64,000 bases of DNA from Ornithoclostridium sp949298505 (GTDB taxonomy: Bacteria; Bacillota; Clostridia; Christensenellales; UBA3700), in contig CASFWW010000023.1 of NCBI GenBank assembly GCA_949298505.1, positions 47,982 to 111,981 of the forward strand. The letters are read 5' to 3'. How positions within the stretch are numbered: position 1 is the stretch's first letter; every line of letters begins with the position of its first letter. The translations under genes and the position numbers were made by a program. Shown here piece after piece: positions 24,250 through 32,612 of this stretch. The notes under the pieces were generated by a model, which was given only the letters and a program-made list of their open reading frames with translations, was not told where the DNA came from and made no database searches.

Positions 24250-25734
24250 TTATTTTTGTTTTTCGACGGGTTTCATCGTCGGGAACAACAGCACGTCGCG
24301 TATGCTTGCCGCGTCGGTAAACAACATCACCATGCGGTCGACTCCTATGCCGAGACCTCCCGTCGGCGGCATGCCGTACATCAGCGCGTTGACGTAATCT
24401 TCGTCCATCATCTGCGCTTCGTCGTCGCCCTTTTCTCTCTCTCTGACCTGCGCCATGAATCTCTCTTTCTGGTCGATCGGGTCGTTCAGCTCGCTGAACG
24501 CGTTGCCGAACTCCTTGCCTGTAATGAAGAATTCGAACCTTTCGGTCATTCTCTTGTCAGTCGGCTTTCTCTTGGCGAGAGGGGAAACGTCAACCGGATA
24601 ATCGTAGACGAAAGTAGGCTGCACCAGCTTGTCCTCGACCTTCTGATCGAAGCACTCGTAAAGCAGCTTGCCCCAGGTGATGTCGTCGTCGAACTCGACG
24701 CCCGCCTTTTTAGCCTGCGCCTTCAGTTCTTTCATATCCCCGGTCGCTTCAAAGTCGATGCCGACGTATTCTCTGACCGCGTCTATCATCGTGATCCTCT
24801 TCCACGGAGAGGACAGATCGATCTCCTCTCCCTGATAGGTTATCTTTCTGGAACCTATAACCGTATCCGCGATATGCCCGAAGATGTTCTCCGTCAGATC
24901 CATCATGCCGTGAAAATCCGTGTATGCCTGATACATTTCGATCATCGTGAACTCGGGATTGTGACGGGTGTCCATACCCTCGTTGCGGAACATCCTGCCC
25001 AGCTCGTACACCTTTTCGAAACCGCCGACGATGAGCCTTTTCAGATAAAGCTCGGGCGCGATGCGCATATACATATCGATGTCGAGCGTGTTGTGATGCG
25101 TGATGAACGGACGCGCGGTAGCTCCGCCCGCGATCGTGTTCAGGATCGGGGTCTCCACTTCGATAAAGCCGTGAGCGTCGAGATATGCGCGTATACCGCT
25201 GATTATGCGGCTTCTGGTCACGAAAGTCTTTTTGACCTCGGGATTGGCGATCAGGTCAACGTACCTCTGACGGTATCTGAGATCTGTATCCTTGAGCCCG
25301 TGATATTTTTCCGGGAGCGGCAGAAGGGATTTACTGAGAAGTTCCACGCTCTTGCAATGCACGGAAATTTCGCCCATTCTGGTCGTGAAAACGACGCCCT
25401 TCACGCCGATTATATCGCCGATGTCCGTCTTTTTGAACGCGGCGTAATTCTCTTCGCCGAGGTCGTCGCGGCTGACGTAAAGCTGTATGCTTCCTGTGCA
25501 GTCGAGAAGATGAGCAAAGCTAGCCTTGCCCATTACTCTCTTGGAGACCATTCTGCCGGCGAGCGAAACTTCCTTTCCCTCGTAGTCGGCGTAATCGTCC
25601 TTGACGGTCTGAGCGTAAGCGTCCTTGTCGTATTTCACCACCTCGTATGGATTCTTTCCTTCCTCTACGAGCTTGTCCAGTTTGTCGCGCCTGACCTGTA
25701 TTACTTCAGCTGTGTTCTGTTCTCTTTCTTCCAT
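24250..25734 (-). CDS. lysS: Lysyl-tRNA synthetase, class II
   Basis: Charges tRNA-Lys. 494 residues, normal for class II LysRS. N-terminal OB fold (about 55-150) with VSLAGRMVSKRVMGKASFAH; class II motif 2 as FRNEGMDTRHNPEFTMIE and motif 3 as GLGIGVDRMVMLFTD near the C-terminus. It lies 9 nt after greA, the standard Bacillota arrangement, and is followed by a terminator. No T-box leader is seen. Confidence 0.97.
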   Translation of the reverse strand: MEEREQNTAEVIQVRRDKLDKLVEEGKNPYEVVKYDKDAYAQTVKDDYADYEGKEVSLAGRMVSKRVMGKASFAHLLDCTGSIQLYVSRDDLGEENYAAFKKTDIGDIIGVKGVVFTTRMGEISVHCKSVELLSKSLLPLPEKYHGLKDTDLRYRQRYVDLIANPEVKKTFVTRSRIISGIRAYLDAHGFIEVETPILNTIAGGATARPFITHHNTLDIDMYMRIAPELYLKRLIVGGFEKVYELGRMFRNEGMDTRHNPEFTMIEMYQAYTDFHGMMDLTENIFGHIADTVIGSRKITYQGEEIDLSSPWKRITMIDAVREYVGIDFEATGDMKELKAQAKKAGVEFDDDITWGKLLYECFDQKVEDKLVQPTFVYDYPVDVSPLAKRKPTDKRMTERFEFFITGKEFGNAFSELNDPIDQKERFMAQVREREKGDDEAQMMDEDYVNALMYGMPPTGGLGIGVDRMVMLFTDAASIRDVLLFPTMKPVEKQK

Positions 25735-25743
25735 AAATTCCTT

Positions 25744-26217
25744 TTACTTAACGTCGATGATCCTGACTTCGTAGCTGTCTCCGGCGTTGTCCTTCACTGT
25801 TACCGTCTCGCCCTTTTTCCTGCCCAGTATGGCGACTGCGAGCGGACTTTCGTTGCTGATCAGTCCTTCGCTTATGTTCGCCTCTGTGGAACCGACGATG
25901 CGGTAAACGAGGTCCTCGTCCATATCTATATCGTGCAACGTGACCGTGCTTCCGATCATGATCCTGCTTCCCTTGGCTTTTGAGTCCTCAATGACGACCG
26001 CGTTTTCTATCTGTGCCTCAAGGGTACGAATCTCCGCCTCGATAATGCCCTGGTCTTCTTTTGCCGCGTCGTATTCCGCGTTCTCGGACAAATCGCCGTA
26101 CTCGCGAGCCTGCTTGATCCTCTCCGAAGCCTCGGGTCTTCTTACGTTTTTAAGATAATCGAGTTTTTCCTGAAGTTCCGCAAGCCCTTCGGCTGTGACG
26201 TAAAATTCTTTTGCCAT
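25744..26217 (-). CDS. greA: Transcription elongation factor GreA
   Basis: Rescues backtracked RNA polymerase by stimulating transcript cleavage. 157 residues: an N-terminal coiled coil (GLAELQEKLDYLKNVRRPEA through AAKEDQGIIEAEIRTLEAQI) with the acidic tip, and the C-terminal FKBP-like domain ending GDSYEVRIIDVK. ATG 26217 follows AGAGGAGGAAAATATA. Lies between rex and lysS. Confidence 0.96.
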   Translation of the reverse strand: MAKEFYVTAEGLAELQEKLDYLKNVRRPEASERIKQAREYGDLSENAEYDAAKEDQGIIEAEIRTLEAQIENAVVIEDSKAKGSRIMIGSTVTLHDIDMDEDLVYRIVGSTEANISEGLISNESPLAVAILGRKKGETVTVKDNAGDSYEVRIIDVK

Positions 26218-26250
26218 TATATTTTCCTCCTCTTAGAGAGTGTTCTCTTT

Positions 26251-26874
26251 TTATTGTTTGTTTTTCATCCTGTAACTCAGGACGTAGAGACTTTCGCTCA
26301 TCGCGATGTTCTCCACCGATACGTCGTCGGGCAGATCGAGATCGATCGGAGCAAAATTCCATATGCTCTTGACTCCGAGCGCGACAAGCCTGTCGGCAAT
26401 GTCCGCCGCGGCGTTTTTCTGCGTAGCAATGACCGCGATGTCGCAGCCGTTTTCTTTGACGTAATCGGCAAGCGATTCCATCTTATACACGGGTATTCCG
26501 CCTATTTCCTTGTCCCTGACTTCTATGTCGAAAAGCGCGCGGACGATAAATCCTTCCCCGGCAAAGTTCCTGTAACCTGCCAGTGCTCTGCCTATATTGC
26601 CCGCACCGATGATGATCATATCGTATTTTCTGTCAAGCCCGAGTATTTCCGCAAGATTCTTTTTGAGATTGGCGACGTCGTAGCCGTATCCGTGCTGACC
26701 GAACCCGCCGAAATTGCAGAAGTCCTGCCTGACCTGAGAAGCGGTGAGCCCGAGAAGCTGAGCGAGCCTGCCGGACGAGACCTTGGTGACTCCTTCCTGC
26801 TCAAGATGCTCGAGATAACGGTAATAACGCGGCAAACGCTTCACGACCGCTTCGGAAATGACCTTGTTTCCCAT
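26251..26874 (-). CDS. rex: Redox-sensing transcriptional repressor Rex
   Basis: NADH/NAD+-responsive repressor of fermentative genes. 207 residues: winged helix (residues about 5-65, LPRYYRYLEHLEQEGVTKVS and LTASQVRQDFCNFGGFG) and Rossmann domain with IIGAGNIGRALAGYR, plus the conserved ATQKNAAADIADRL. It dimerises; NADH lowers DNA affinity. It is read from a promoter near 27106-27134 through a leader of about 225 nt that appears highly structured. GGAGGTGCAGTT precedes the ATG. Confidence 0.95.
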   Translation of the reverse strand: MGNKVISEAVVKRLPRYYRYLEHLEQEGVTKVSSGRLAQLLGLTASQVRQDFCNFGGFGQHGYGYDVANLKKNLAEILGLDRKYDMIIIGAGNIGRALAGYRNFAGEGFIVRALFDIEVRDKEIGGIPVYKMESLADYVKENGCDIAVIATQKNAAADIADRLVALGVKSIWNFAPIDLDLPDDVSVENIAMSESLYVLSYRMKNKQ

Positions 26875-26898
26875 AACTGCACCTCCCCTGCTTATTCC

Positions 26899-27081
26899 AC
26901 CCGAATGGCATATCGCGGTTTTGTGCCCGGATCACCCCCGCCGCACAACGTGTGCCGACGCGGGACCAGCCCGTCTGAAACCGTACTCGCTCTCCCTGTC
27001 CTTCCGGAAAAGCCTTTTTCCGCCGTACCATGCAGTATGCCCGGCGCCTGAGCCGGACGCTTCCGCAAGCAACCTTCGGGT
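26899..27081 (-). ncRNA. Candidate structured leader RNA upstream of rex
   Basis: On the reverse strand the ends pair as ACCCGAA (27081-27075) with TTCGGGT (26905-26899), enclosing about 170 nt with several local hairpins: CCGGC / GCCGG, GGAAAA-AGGC-TTTTCC and GCACA-CGT-TGTGC. The stretch is G+C-rich, unlike the neighbouring spacer. It begins about 18 nt after the expected transcription start and ends 25 nt before the rex start. No T-box, 6S or SRP signature was recognised. Either a cis-regulatory leader or an independent RNA. Confidence 0.4.
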
Positions 27082-27105
27082 CGCGCATAATAATAAACAT
27101 ACTAT

Positions 27106-27134
27106 ATTTTATATAACAAACAGCCTCTTGTCAA
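27106..27134 (-). promoter_or_regulatory. rex promoter
   Basis: Reverse-strand TTGACA (27134-27129), 17 nt, TAAAAT (27111-27106), start near 27099. The overlapping TTTGTTATATAAAATA could be a degenerate Rex half-site pair for autoregulation, but it does not match the consensus palindrome well. Confidence 0.75.
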
Positions 27135-27156
27135 TTATTTTTCCAAAATTATACGT

Positions 27157-27185
27157 TTGACAAAAACGCGCCCCCGGAGTACAAT
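27157..27185 (+). promoter_or_regulatory. Promoter of the 85-aa gene, leaderless configuration
   Basis: TTGACA (27157-27162), 17 nt, TACAAT (27180-27185). The predicted start (about 27192) is only 2-3 nt before the ATG at 27195, leaving no room for a ribosome-binding site. Confidence 0.8.
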
Positions 27186-27194
27186 TAGTACGTT

Positions 27195-27452
27195 ATGAAG
27201 ATCTGGGCAAAGACTGTCGTCGGAGACAGGATATTACGAGAATTTATTTACGAAAATCCGCTCCCCATGCGCTACGACAACTACCGGCTGTGGGTATCTG
27301 AAATATGCCGCGAGTTTGACCTCTCCACTCCGGTGATACTCCCCGCGCACTACAAGAATTTCGCCCTCTTTCACAACACGCGCTTCAGACCCGAAGATTT
27401 CGTGGACGACCTCGGAGCAGACCTTCTGGTCATAGAAGATTGCAGAGAATAG
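27195..27452 (+). CDS. Conserved hypothetical protein (85 aa), probably from a leaderless mRNA
   Basis: An acidic and aromatic-rich soluble protein of 85 residues (MKIWAKTVVGDRILREFIYE to VDDLGADLLVIEDCRE). No transmembrane segment or metal motif. I do not recognise a named domain, although the compact, motif-like sequence looks conserved. It is divergent from rex, its start follows a consensus promoter at leaderless distance, and a hairpin terminator follows at 27458-27485. Function unknown. Confidence 0.8.
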   Translation: MKIWAKTVVGDRILREFIYENPLPMRYDNYRLWVSEICREFDLSTPVILPAHYKNFALFHNTRFRPEDFVDDLGADLLVIEDCRE

Positions 27453-27457
27453 TTTTT

Positions 27458-27485
27458 ACGGAAGCGACGCCGCTTCCGTATTTTT
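27458..27485. terminator. Rho-independent terminator
   Basis: Stem ACGGAAGCG / CGCTTCCGT (27458-27466, 27471-27479) followed by ATTTTT; the reverse strand has TAAAAA before it, so it also serves the convergent lipoprotein gene. Confidence 0.85.
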
Positions 27486-27495
27486 GTTTTCGCCT

Positions 27496-27921
27496 TTATT
27501 CCGCGTAAAAGTACGCTGACACCAGATCTCTCGCCTTGTCGTAGTCGTCGAAGATGTAAAAACTCTCTTTCGCGCCAGACTTTATGTCTATCTTCACAAG
27601 TTCCTGTCCCAGGTAATATCTCAGATAGCCGTCTGTCCCCGAAAGATATATCCTGACGCAGTAATCGTAAGAATCGTCCGGATATTCGTCGTCATTTCTC
27701 GTGACCGCAAGTTTTCCCAGATCATCCATAAAATTCTGCATTCTCTCGCCTTCAAGCACCTTTATCGCGCCGCCGCTGTTGACCAGTTCTATGCGCGTTA
27801 CGTCGTCAACGTCGATCTTGCTGAGTTTCCAGAATCCGCTGCTCGACGAACATGCTGTTGCGCCCAGGGCGATCACGATCGCCAACATTGCCGCAATAAT
27901 TATAAATGTCGTCTTTTTCAT
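27496..27921 (-). CDS. Small lipoprotein of an ABC transporter operon
   Basis: 141 residues. Signal peptide MKKTTFIIIAAMLAIVIALG with lipobox ATAC (Cys24), then SSSSG. The mature domain is small and acidic with strand-rich DDVTRIELVNSGGAIKVLEG; no family recognised. It overlaps the permease stop by 4 nt (ATGA), so it is the third gene of the transporter operon. It may sense or deliver the transported molecule at the cell surface. Confidence 0.8.
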   Translation of the reverse strand: MKKTTFIIIAAMLAIVIALGATACSSSSGFWKLSKIDVDDVTRIELVNSGGAIKVLEGERMQNFMDDLGKLAVTRNDDEYPDDSYDYCVRIYLSGTDGYLRYYLGQELVKIDIKSGAKESFYIFDDYDKARDLVSAYFYAE

Positions 27922-28943
27922 TTAAAGTCCCTCTTTTCAAACGCAATATAATTGACCGCCGTCATACCTGCGAACCACACCGTAGTCACAGCGATCATTG
28001 TGTATATGCTCATTCCCCTGATCGGCGCGCCTGCCGGCGTAAGCGCCGTCGCCCAGCTCAGATTGGTAAACAGTCCGACGAACGGGATCCACGTGTCGTA
28101 GAGAAGCGACGCGATCGTATCCGCAAACAGAAACAGTACGAGAGGTATCGCAAGCGCCGCGGATTTATTGGCGAAATTCCCCACGAAAACGGTAAACTGA
28201 ACAAGCACGGCGAGCGTCACCGCGTTGAACAGCGTCAAAAGGAAAATTGCCGCATAGGGGTTTATTATCGCTATATTCTGATATGCGTCTATAAGCAACA
28301 CGTTATGCGTCGCGCCGTCGAAAAATATCGCTCCGATAACCATAAACAACACGTTCAGCGCAACGGAGAGAACAAGCGAGGTGACGAACACCGCGCCCGT
28401 CTTTGCCGTCAGCAGAACGCTCCTCTTCACGGGTCTTGTCAGTTGCATGCGCATGGTCCCGTCATCAGTCTCTCCCGCTACCGCGCGCGCCGCGAGCACG
28501 ATCGCCATGATCGCCACGAACGCCGACACGATCATAGACATCATCACCACATAGTCGCCCGAACTCATGTTTATCGACCCGATCGCGCCCAGCGTGGTGA
28601 TCCTATCCGGTTTTATACCGTTCTCGTCGAAGTAGTCGTACATCGCTATCATGTTCTTGAGATAGGTCTCTGTTGTCGTCGAAGCCTCTATCTTCAGATC
28701 TCCGCTTTCGACAAGCGCGTAATATTCGTCAAGTTCCACACGGTACATGTCCGCCATTTCCGCAGCCGAAACGCTGCCTGTCAGCGCCGAATTGTCCATG
28801 CCCTGAAGCATATCTCCGAGCGTCCTGAAAGACACCGTGACGATCAGGCACAGTATGAGGATTACGACGGCGAAGATCCAGAAGCCTTTGGACGAAAAAA
28901 CCTTTTTACATTCAAGTGAAAACGCGGTTAAAAATCCTTTCAT
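27918..28943 (-). CDS. ABC-2 type transporter permease
   Basis: 341 residues with six predicted membrane segments, the first at GFWIFAVVILILCLIVTVSF and a cluster from about 145 to 335. An extracellular loop of about 110 residues lies between helices 1 and 2. Architecture matches the NatB/BcrB-like ABC-2 permeases. The partner ATPase lies immediately upstream with a 4-nt overlap. Probably exports a small or lipid-like compound; substrate unknown. Confidence 0.88.
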   Translation of the reverse strand: MKGFLTAFSLECKKVFSSKGFWIFAVVILILCLIVTVSFRTLGDMLQGMDNSALTGSVSAAEMADMYRVELDEYYALVESGDLKIEASTTTETYLKNMIAMYDYFDENGIKPDRITTLGAIGSINMSSGDYVVMMSMIVSAFVAIMAIVLAARAVAGETDDGTMRMQLTRPVKRSVLLTAKTGAVFVTSLVLSVALNVLFMVIGAIFFDGATHNVLLIDAYQNIAIINPYAAIFLLTLFNAVTLAVLVQFTVFVGNFANKSAALAIPLVLFLFADTIASLLYDTWIPFVGLFTNLSWATALTPAGAPIRGMSIYTMIAVTTVWFAGMTAVNYIAFEKRDFK

Positions 28944-29953
28944 TTCGTCAGCTCCTTGTACATTTCTTCAAGCGTACGCTTCTTGACGCTGAAGCTTACA
29001 ACGGATATGCCGTTCTCTATCAGCGCTTTGTTGATCGCCGCCGCGTCTCCGCCCTTGACTTCGACGTACAGCGTCTCCGCCTGCACCTTTGTGCGGAAAC
29101 CGAATTTTTCGTTGATGACCGCCGCCGCCCTGTTGGGTTCGTCGCACAGCACGGAAAGTATCACCACGTCGCCGAGCCCTCTTTCTATCTCCGCCCTTGT
29201 CTTTACGGCGACGATCCTGCCTCGGGACATAAACGCCACCCTGTCGCAAAGCGTCTGCATTTCTCCAAGGATGTGAGACGAAAACATCACCGTCGTGCCG
29301 TACTCGTCTCTCAGCCTGAGTATAAGATCCCTGACCTGTGCGATCCCGTCCGGATCGAGTCCGTTTATCGGTTCGTCAAGCACGAGGAATTCGGGTTTGT
29401 GCATTATCGCCTGCGCAAGTCCCAGTCTCTGGCGCATACCCATGGAATATGTGCCGACGCGCGACTTTATCCTTTCCGACAGCCCGACAAGTTCTACGAT
29501 GTCTTTGAGCCTCTGCTCGGGAAGTCCGCCCTGAAGATCTGCAAGGTAACAGAGGTTCCACCAGCCGGACTGCTTGTTGAAAAACACCGGGGTCTCTATC
29601 TGCGCGCCTATCCTGCGCATATATTCTTCTTTGTCACGCCTGAAGTCAAGATTGTCGAGCGTGACCTCTCCGTTGTCCGGGATCACAAGCCCGGTGACGA
29701 CTTTTATCAAGGTGGATTTACCCGCGCCGTTGGGTCCGAGCAGACCGAAGATCTCGCCCTTGCGGATCCCGAGAGACACGTTGTCGAGCGCGACTATGCC
29801 TTCTTTGCCTTTTATAAAACGCGCGATTCCTTTTTTGAAAACCTTGCTCACGTTTCTTATCGCAAGGTAGGCGTTTTCTTCAGGCTCTTCCGTCGGCGCG
29901 ACAACGGCGGTCCCGACGCTCACGGCGATCTCTTTTTCTTCAAAACCCTGCAT
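28940..29953 (-). CDS. ABC transporter ATP-binding protein
   Basis: 337 residues with a usual nucleotide-binding domain: Walker A GPNGAGKSTLIKV, signature YSMGMRQRLGLAQAI, Walker B FLVLDEPINGLDPDG and the switch His in MFSSHILGE. The first 25-40 residues are an unusual acidic start (MQGFEEKEIAVSVGTAVVAP) before VSKVFKKGI. The C-terminal part resembles the CcmA/NatA-type accessory domain. A leader hairpin CCCTTGAAGGG and a -10-like TAATAT lie upstream. Operon: ATPase, permease, lipoprotein. Confidence 0.9.
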   Translation of the reverse strand: MQGFEEKEIAVSVGTAVVAPTEEPEENAYLAIRNVSKVFKKGIARFIKGKEGIVALDNVSLGIRKGEIFGLLGPNGAGKSTLIKVVTGLVIPDNGEVTLDNLDFRRDKEEYMRRIGAQIETPVFFNKQSGWWNLCYLADLQGGLPEQRLKDIVELVGLSERIKSRVGTYSMGMRQRLGLAQAIMHKPEFLVLDEPINGLDPDGIAQVRDLILRLRDEYGTTVMFSSHILGEMQTLCDRVAFMSRGRIVAVKTRAEIERGLGDVVILSVLCDEPNRAAAVINEKFGFRTKVQAETLYVEVKGGDAAAINKALIENGISVVSFSVKKRTLEEMYKELTK

Positions 29954-30126
29954 ACTTTCTCCTTATAATATGATGTGCCCTTCAAGGGATTTTATATTAC
30001 CCGTTTTTTTTATCTGCGGCAATTGCAAAAAGCTCCCGGATATGTTAATATGTTTTTACCATATCAGTTTAGCATAAATATATTCTTTTTTCAATAAGGA
30101 AATTCTTTTTATGCAAGGAGGGAAAA

Positions 30127-31578
30127 ATGGGGCTGTGCCGGATGTCGGACGAAGGCGCGCGCAAGGGATGCGTCGTACTCGACAATAAATTCGTGACGGA
30201 CTATATGCCTGAAGCTGACGAAATTCAGCTCAAGACGTATATGCTCGGGCTTTACCTCTGCTCGGATCCCGTCGCCGCGGACAACACCCTTCCCCATTTC
30301 TGCAACGTCCTCTCCGTCAGCGAAGACATGATAATTGCAGCGTTCGGCTACTGGGAAAAACAGGGGCTTGTGACCGTCGTTTCTTCCGACCCGTTCGAAG
30401 TGCGCTACAACTACGTCAGGGGCATGGACGAAAAGATAAGATACTTCAAACCCGCAAAATACGGAGAATTCAACGCTCAGCTTCACGAAATATTCCCGGA
30501 CAGAGACTTCACTCAGGCGGACTACCTTAAATATTACGATTTCATGGAATCCACTCATATGCCTCAGGAAGTCATGCTGATGATCGCGAGATACTGCGTC
30601 AATTACAAGGGATACGACGTGCGCGAAAAATACGTGCTCGCCGTCGCGCAGAGCTGGTACGACAGCGGCGTGCGCACAGTTCAGGACGCAGAAGAAATGA
30701 TCTCCAGGCAGGAAGCCAGCTCGGAAGCGCTCAGAATGATCGCAAAAGAACTGGGCAAAAAATCCCCCGTCGACATCGAAGACAAACAACTTTACGTCAA
30801 GTGGACGCAGAGTTGGGGCTTCGATCTCGCCTGCATACTCTTTGCGGCGAAGCAGTGCAAAAAGCGCGGCGGCATGGAGAGGCTGGACAAGATACTCGAC
30901 GAATATTTTTCTCACAACTGCCTGACGGTTGCGGACATGAAGGCTTACAGCGAAGAAAAACAGAACATGTTCGACCTCGCGAAAGAGGTCACCAGAATCA
31001 TAGGCGTCAGATACGAAAACCTCGACACAGTGGTCAGCCACTACGTCTGCGTGTGGCTCTCTCAGGGCTTTGACAACAGCGCGCTGACGCTGATCGCGGA
31101 ATACTGCTTCGAAAATTCAATACGTTCTCTGAGCGGTATGAACGCTATCGTTTCAAAGTTTTACAAACAGGGCTGCGTGACCGTGGAAAGCATCAACGAA
31201 TATCTAGGTCAGCTCGCAGAACGCGAAAAGAAAATCAAAAAAGTGCTTGAAACCGCTTGCACATCCCGTATGGTCACTCAGAGCGACCGCGACGCTTACG
31301 CGCTGTGGACGGACTGGGGCTTTGACGACGAAGCGATTCTTTACTGCGCGTCTCTCGCTCAGGGCAGACCGCAGGCGGTGGGCTATGTCACGAAACTTCT
31401 GACGCGCTGCAAAGAAGCGAAAGCGTTTGAACTCTCTCAGGTCAAAACTCTGCTCGCCTCTCAGCCGCAAGCGGGAAAAGAAAGCCCTCAGGGAGGAAAA
31501 CTCGAACGCAGGTATACCAAAGAAGAAATAGGTTCCCTTTTCGGAGACCTGCAGGACTACGAGGATATAGAGATCTGA
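30127..31578 (+). CDS. DnaD-domain replication initiation protein with four DnaB_2-like units
   Basis: 483 residues, twice the length of B. subtilis DnaD. The N-terminal winged-helix-like domain (about 20-125) has FVTDYMPEADEIQLKTYML. Four DnaB_2-type units follow at about 139-200, 229-285, 310-375 and 396-430, the last three starting with WGFD, QGFD or WGFD then a hydrophobic helix. These units bind DNA and DNA-bound proteins during helicase loading. AAGGAGGGAAAA precedes the ATG. It is followed with a 1-nt gap by a DnaC/DnaI-like ATPase, so this pair probably loads the replicative helicase. Confidence 0.9.
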   Translation: MGLCRMSDEGARKGCVVLDNKFVTDYMPEADEIQLKTYMLGLYLCSDPVAADNTLPHFCNVLSVSEDMIIAAFGYWEKQGLVTVVSSDPFEVRYNYVRGMDEKIRYFKPAKYGEFNAQLHEIFPDRDFTQADYLKYYDFMESTHMPQEVMLMIARYCVNYKGYDVREKYVLAVAQSWYDSGVRTVQDAEEMISRQEASSEALRMIAKELGKKSPVDIEDKQLYVKWTQSWGFDLACILFAAKQCKKRGGMERLDKILDEYFSHNCLTVADMKAYSEEKQNMFDLAKEVTRIIGVRYENLDTVVSHYVCVWLSQGFDNSALTLIAEYCFENSIRSLSGMNAIVSKFYKQGCVTVESINEYLGQLAEREKKIKKVLETACTSRMVTQSDRDAYALWTDWGFDDEAILYCASLAQGRPQAVGYVTKLLTRCKEAKAFELSQVKTLLASQPQAGKESPQGGKLERRYTKEEIGSLFGDLQDYEDIEI

Positions 31579-31579
31579 T

Positions 31580-32518
31580 ATGAGATACCCAAAAAGATAC
31601 GTCAGGATTATATCGGCGCGCTATGCGGCGCTCAGAGAAAAAGAGGACAACGACAGGAACCGTCGTTGCGCGGCCGCGCGCAAAGATCCTGAGTTTGCCG
31701 ATGCAGAAAGAGAGTTTTCAGCCGTTTCTGTGGATTACGCTCGCGCAAAGGCGGCAGACAACGCGACCCCGGAACTTGAAAAAAAATATCGCGCCGCAAA
31801 GACGGCGCTCGACAACATCGTCGCCGAAAAGGGCTTTGACCTCTCTCTACACGTTCACTGCAAAAAATGCGGCGACACAGGTTTTGTGGGCGAAAAGCTC
31901 TGTTCCTGCGCAATGCCGCTCTACCTTGCCCTCGTCAAGGAGGACACCGGGACCGGGCGCATCCCTCACGTCACTTTTGCAGACAACCTGGCAACGGATA
32001 CAAACTGCGCTCAGGGCAGATCGCTCGGTATTCTCTACGAGAAGATGAAGGAGTTCTGCGACCGCTTCGAAGAAACGCGCGTCGACTTCATACTGCTGAC
32101 CGGTCAGTCCGGCGTGGGTAAAACCACCCTCGCATACGCTATCGCCAACGAACTTTCTTCAAAAGGAATATCCGTCTGTTTCGTCACCGCGTTCGAGTTC
32201 GTGGATCTTATGCTGAAATACCACACTTCAGACGTCTCCAGGCGTTCGCGCTACACTGAATTCATCCTTGACTGCGAAATGCTGATAATAGACGACCTGG
32301 GCACAGAACCGATGCTGAAAAGCGTGACAAAAGAATATCTTTACAACGTGATCAACACTCGTCTCGTCAACGGGAAAAAGACGATGGTGACTTCCAACCT
32401 CAATCTGGAAGAACTCATGCTGAGGTACGGCGAACGTACGGTTTCACGCATGACGAACAAGAATTATTCTGTTACCAGAGAACTTCTCGGAGACGATCTG
32501 AGAAAGATAAAATTCTGA
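31580..32518 (+). CDS. dnaI: Helicase loader ATPase (DnaC/DnaI-like)
   Basis: 312 residues. An N-terminal coiled region (about 1-85) precedes a zinc-binding segment HCKKCGDTGFVGEKLCSCA, typical of primosomal DnaI. The AAA+ core has Walker A GQSGVGKTTLAYAIANE, Walker B EMLIIDDLGTEP, sensor 1 in MVTSNLNLEEL and RYGERTVSRM with an arginine finger. It starts 1 nt after the DnaD-like gene and is followed by a terminator. Loads the DnaB/DnaC-type helicase at the origin or restart sites. Confidence 0.92.
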   Translation: MRYPKRYVRIISARYAALREKEDNDRNRRCAAARKDPEFADAEREFSAVSVDYARAKAADNATPELEKKYRAAKTALDNIVAEKGFDLSLHVHCKKCGDTGFVGEKLCSCAMPLYLALVKEDTGTGRIPHVTFADNLATDTNCAQGRSLGILYEKMKEFCDRFEETRVDFILLTGQSGVGKTTLAYAIANELSSKGISVCFVTAFEFVDLMLKYHTSDVSRRSRYTEFILDCEMLIIDDLGTEPMLKSVTKEYLYNVINTRLVNGKKTMVTSNLNLEELMLRYGERTVSRMTNKNYSVTRELLGDDLRKIKF

Positions 32519-32554
32519 TTTTTTCGTGCCCGTGTAGATTAAAGCAAAAAAATT

Positions 32555-32581
32555 ACGCACGCTTCACTCGCGTGCGTTTTT
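32555..32581 (+). terminator. Rho-independent terminator
   Basis: Stem ACGCACGC / GCGTGCGT (32555-32562, 32570-32577) followed by TTTTT. The recurrent motif GTGCCCGTGT (32526-32535) lies between the dnaI stop and this hairpin. Confidence 0.85.
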
Positions 32582-32612
32582 ATCTCAGTCGTTATTCAAA
32601 GGACGACAAGCG

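Noticed and set aside
24151..25983. 610-codon forward reading frame
   Set aside because: It lies antisense to lysS and greA, both with full conserved motifs; composition is the complement of those genes and no ribosome-binding site is seen.
26801..27100. 99-codon reverse frame overlapping the rex 5' end
   Set aside because: It overlaps rex in another frame and crosses the structured leader; no ribosome-binding site and an Arg/Gly-rich composition typical of shadows.
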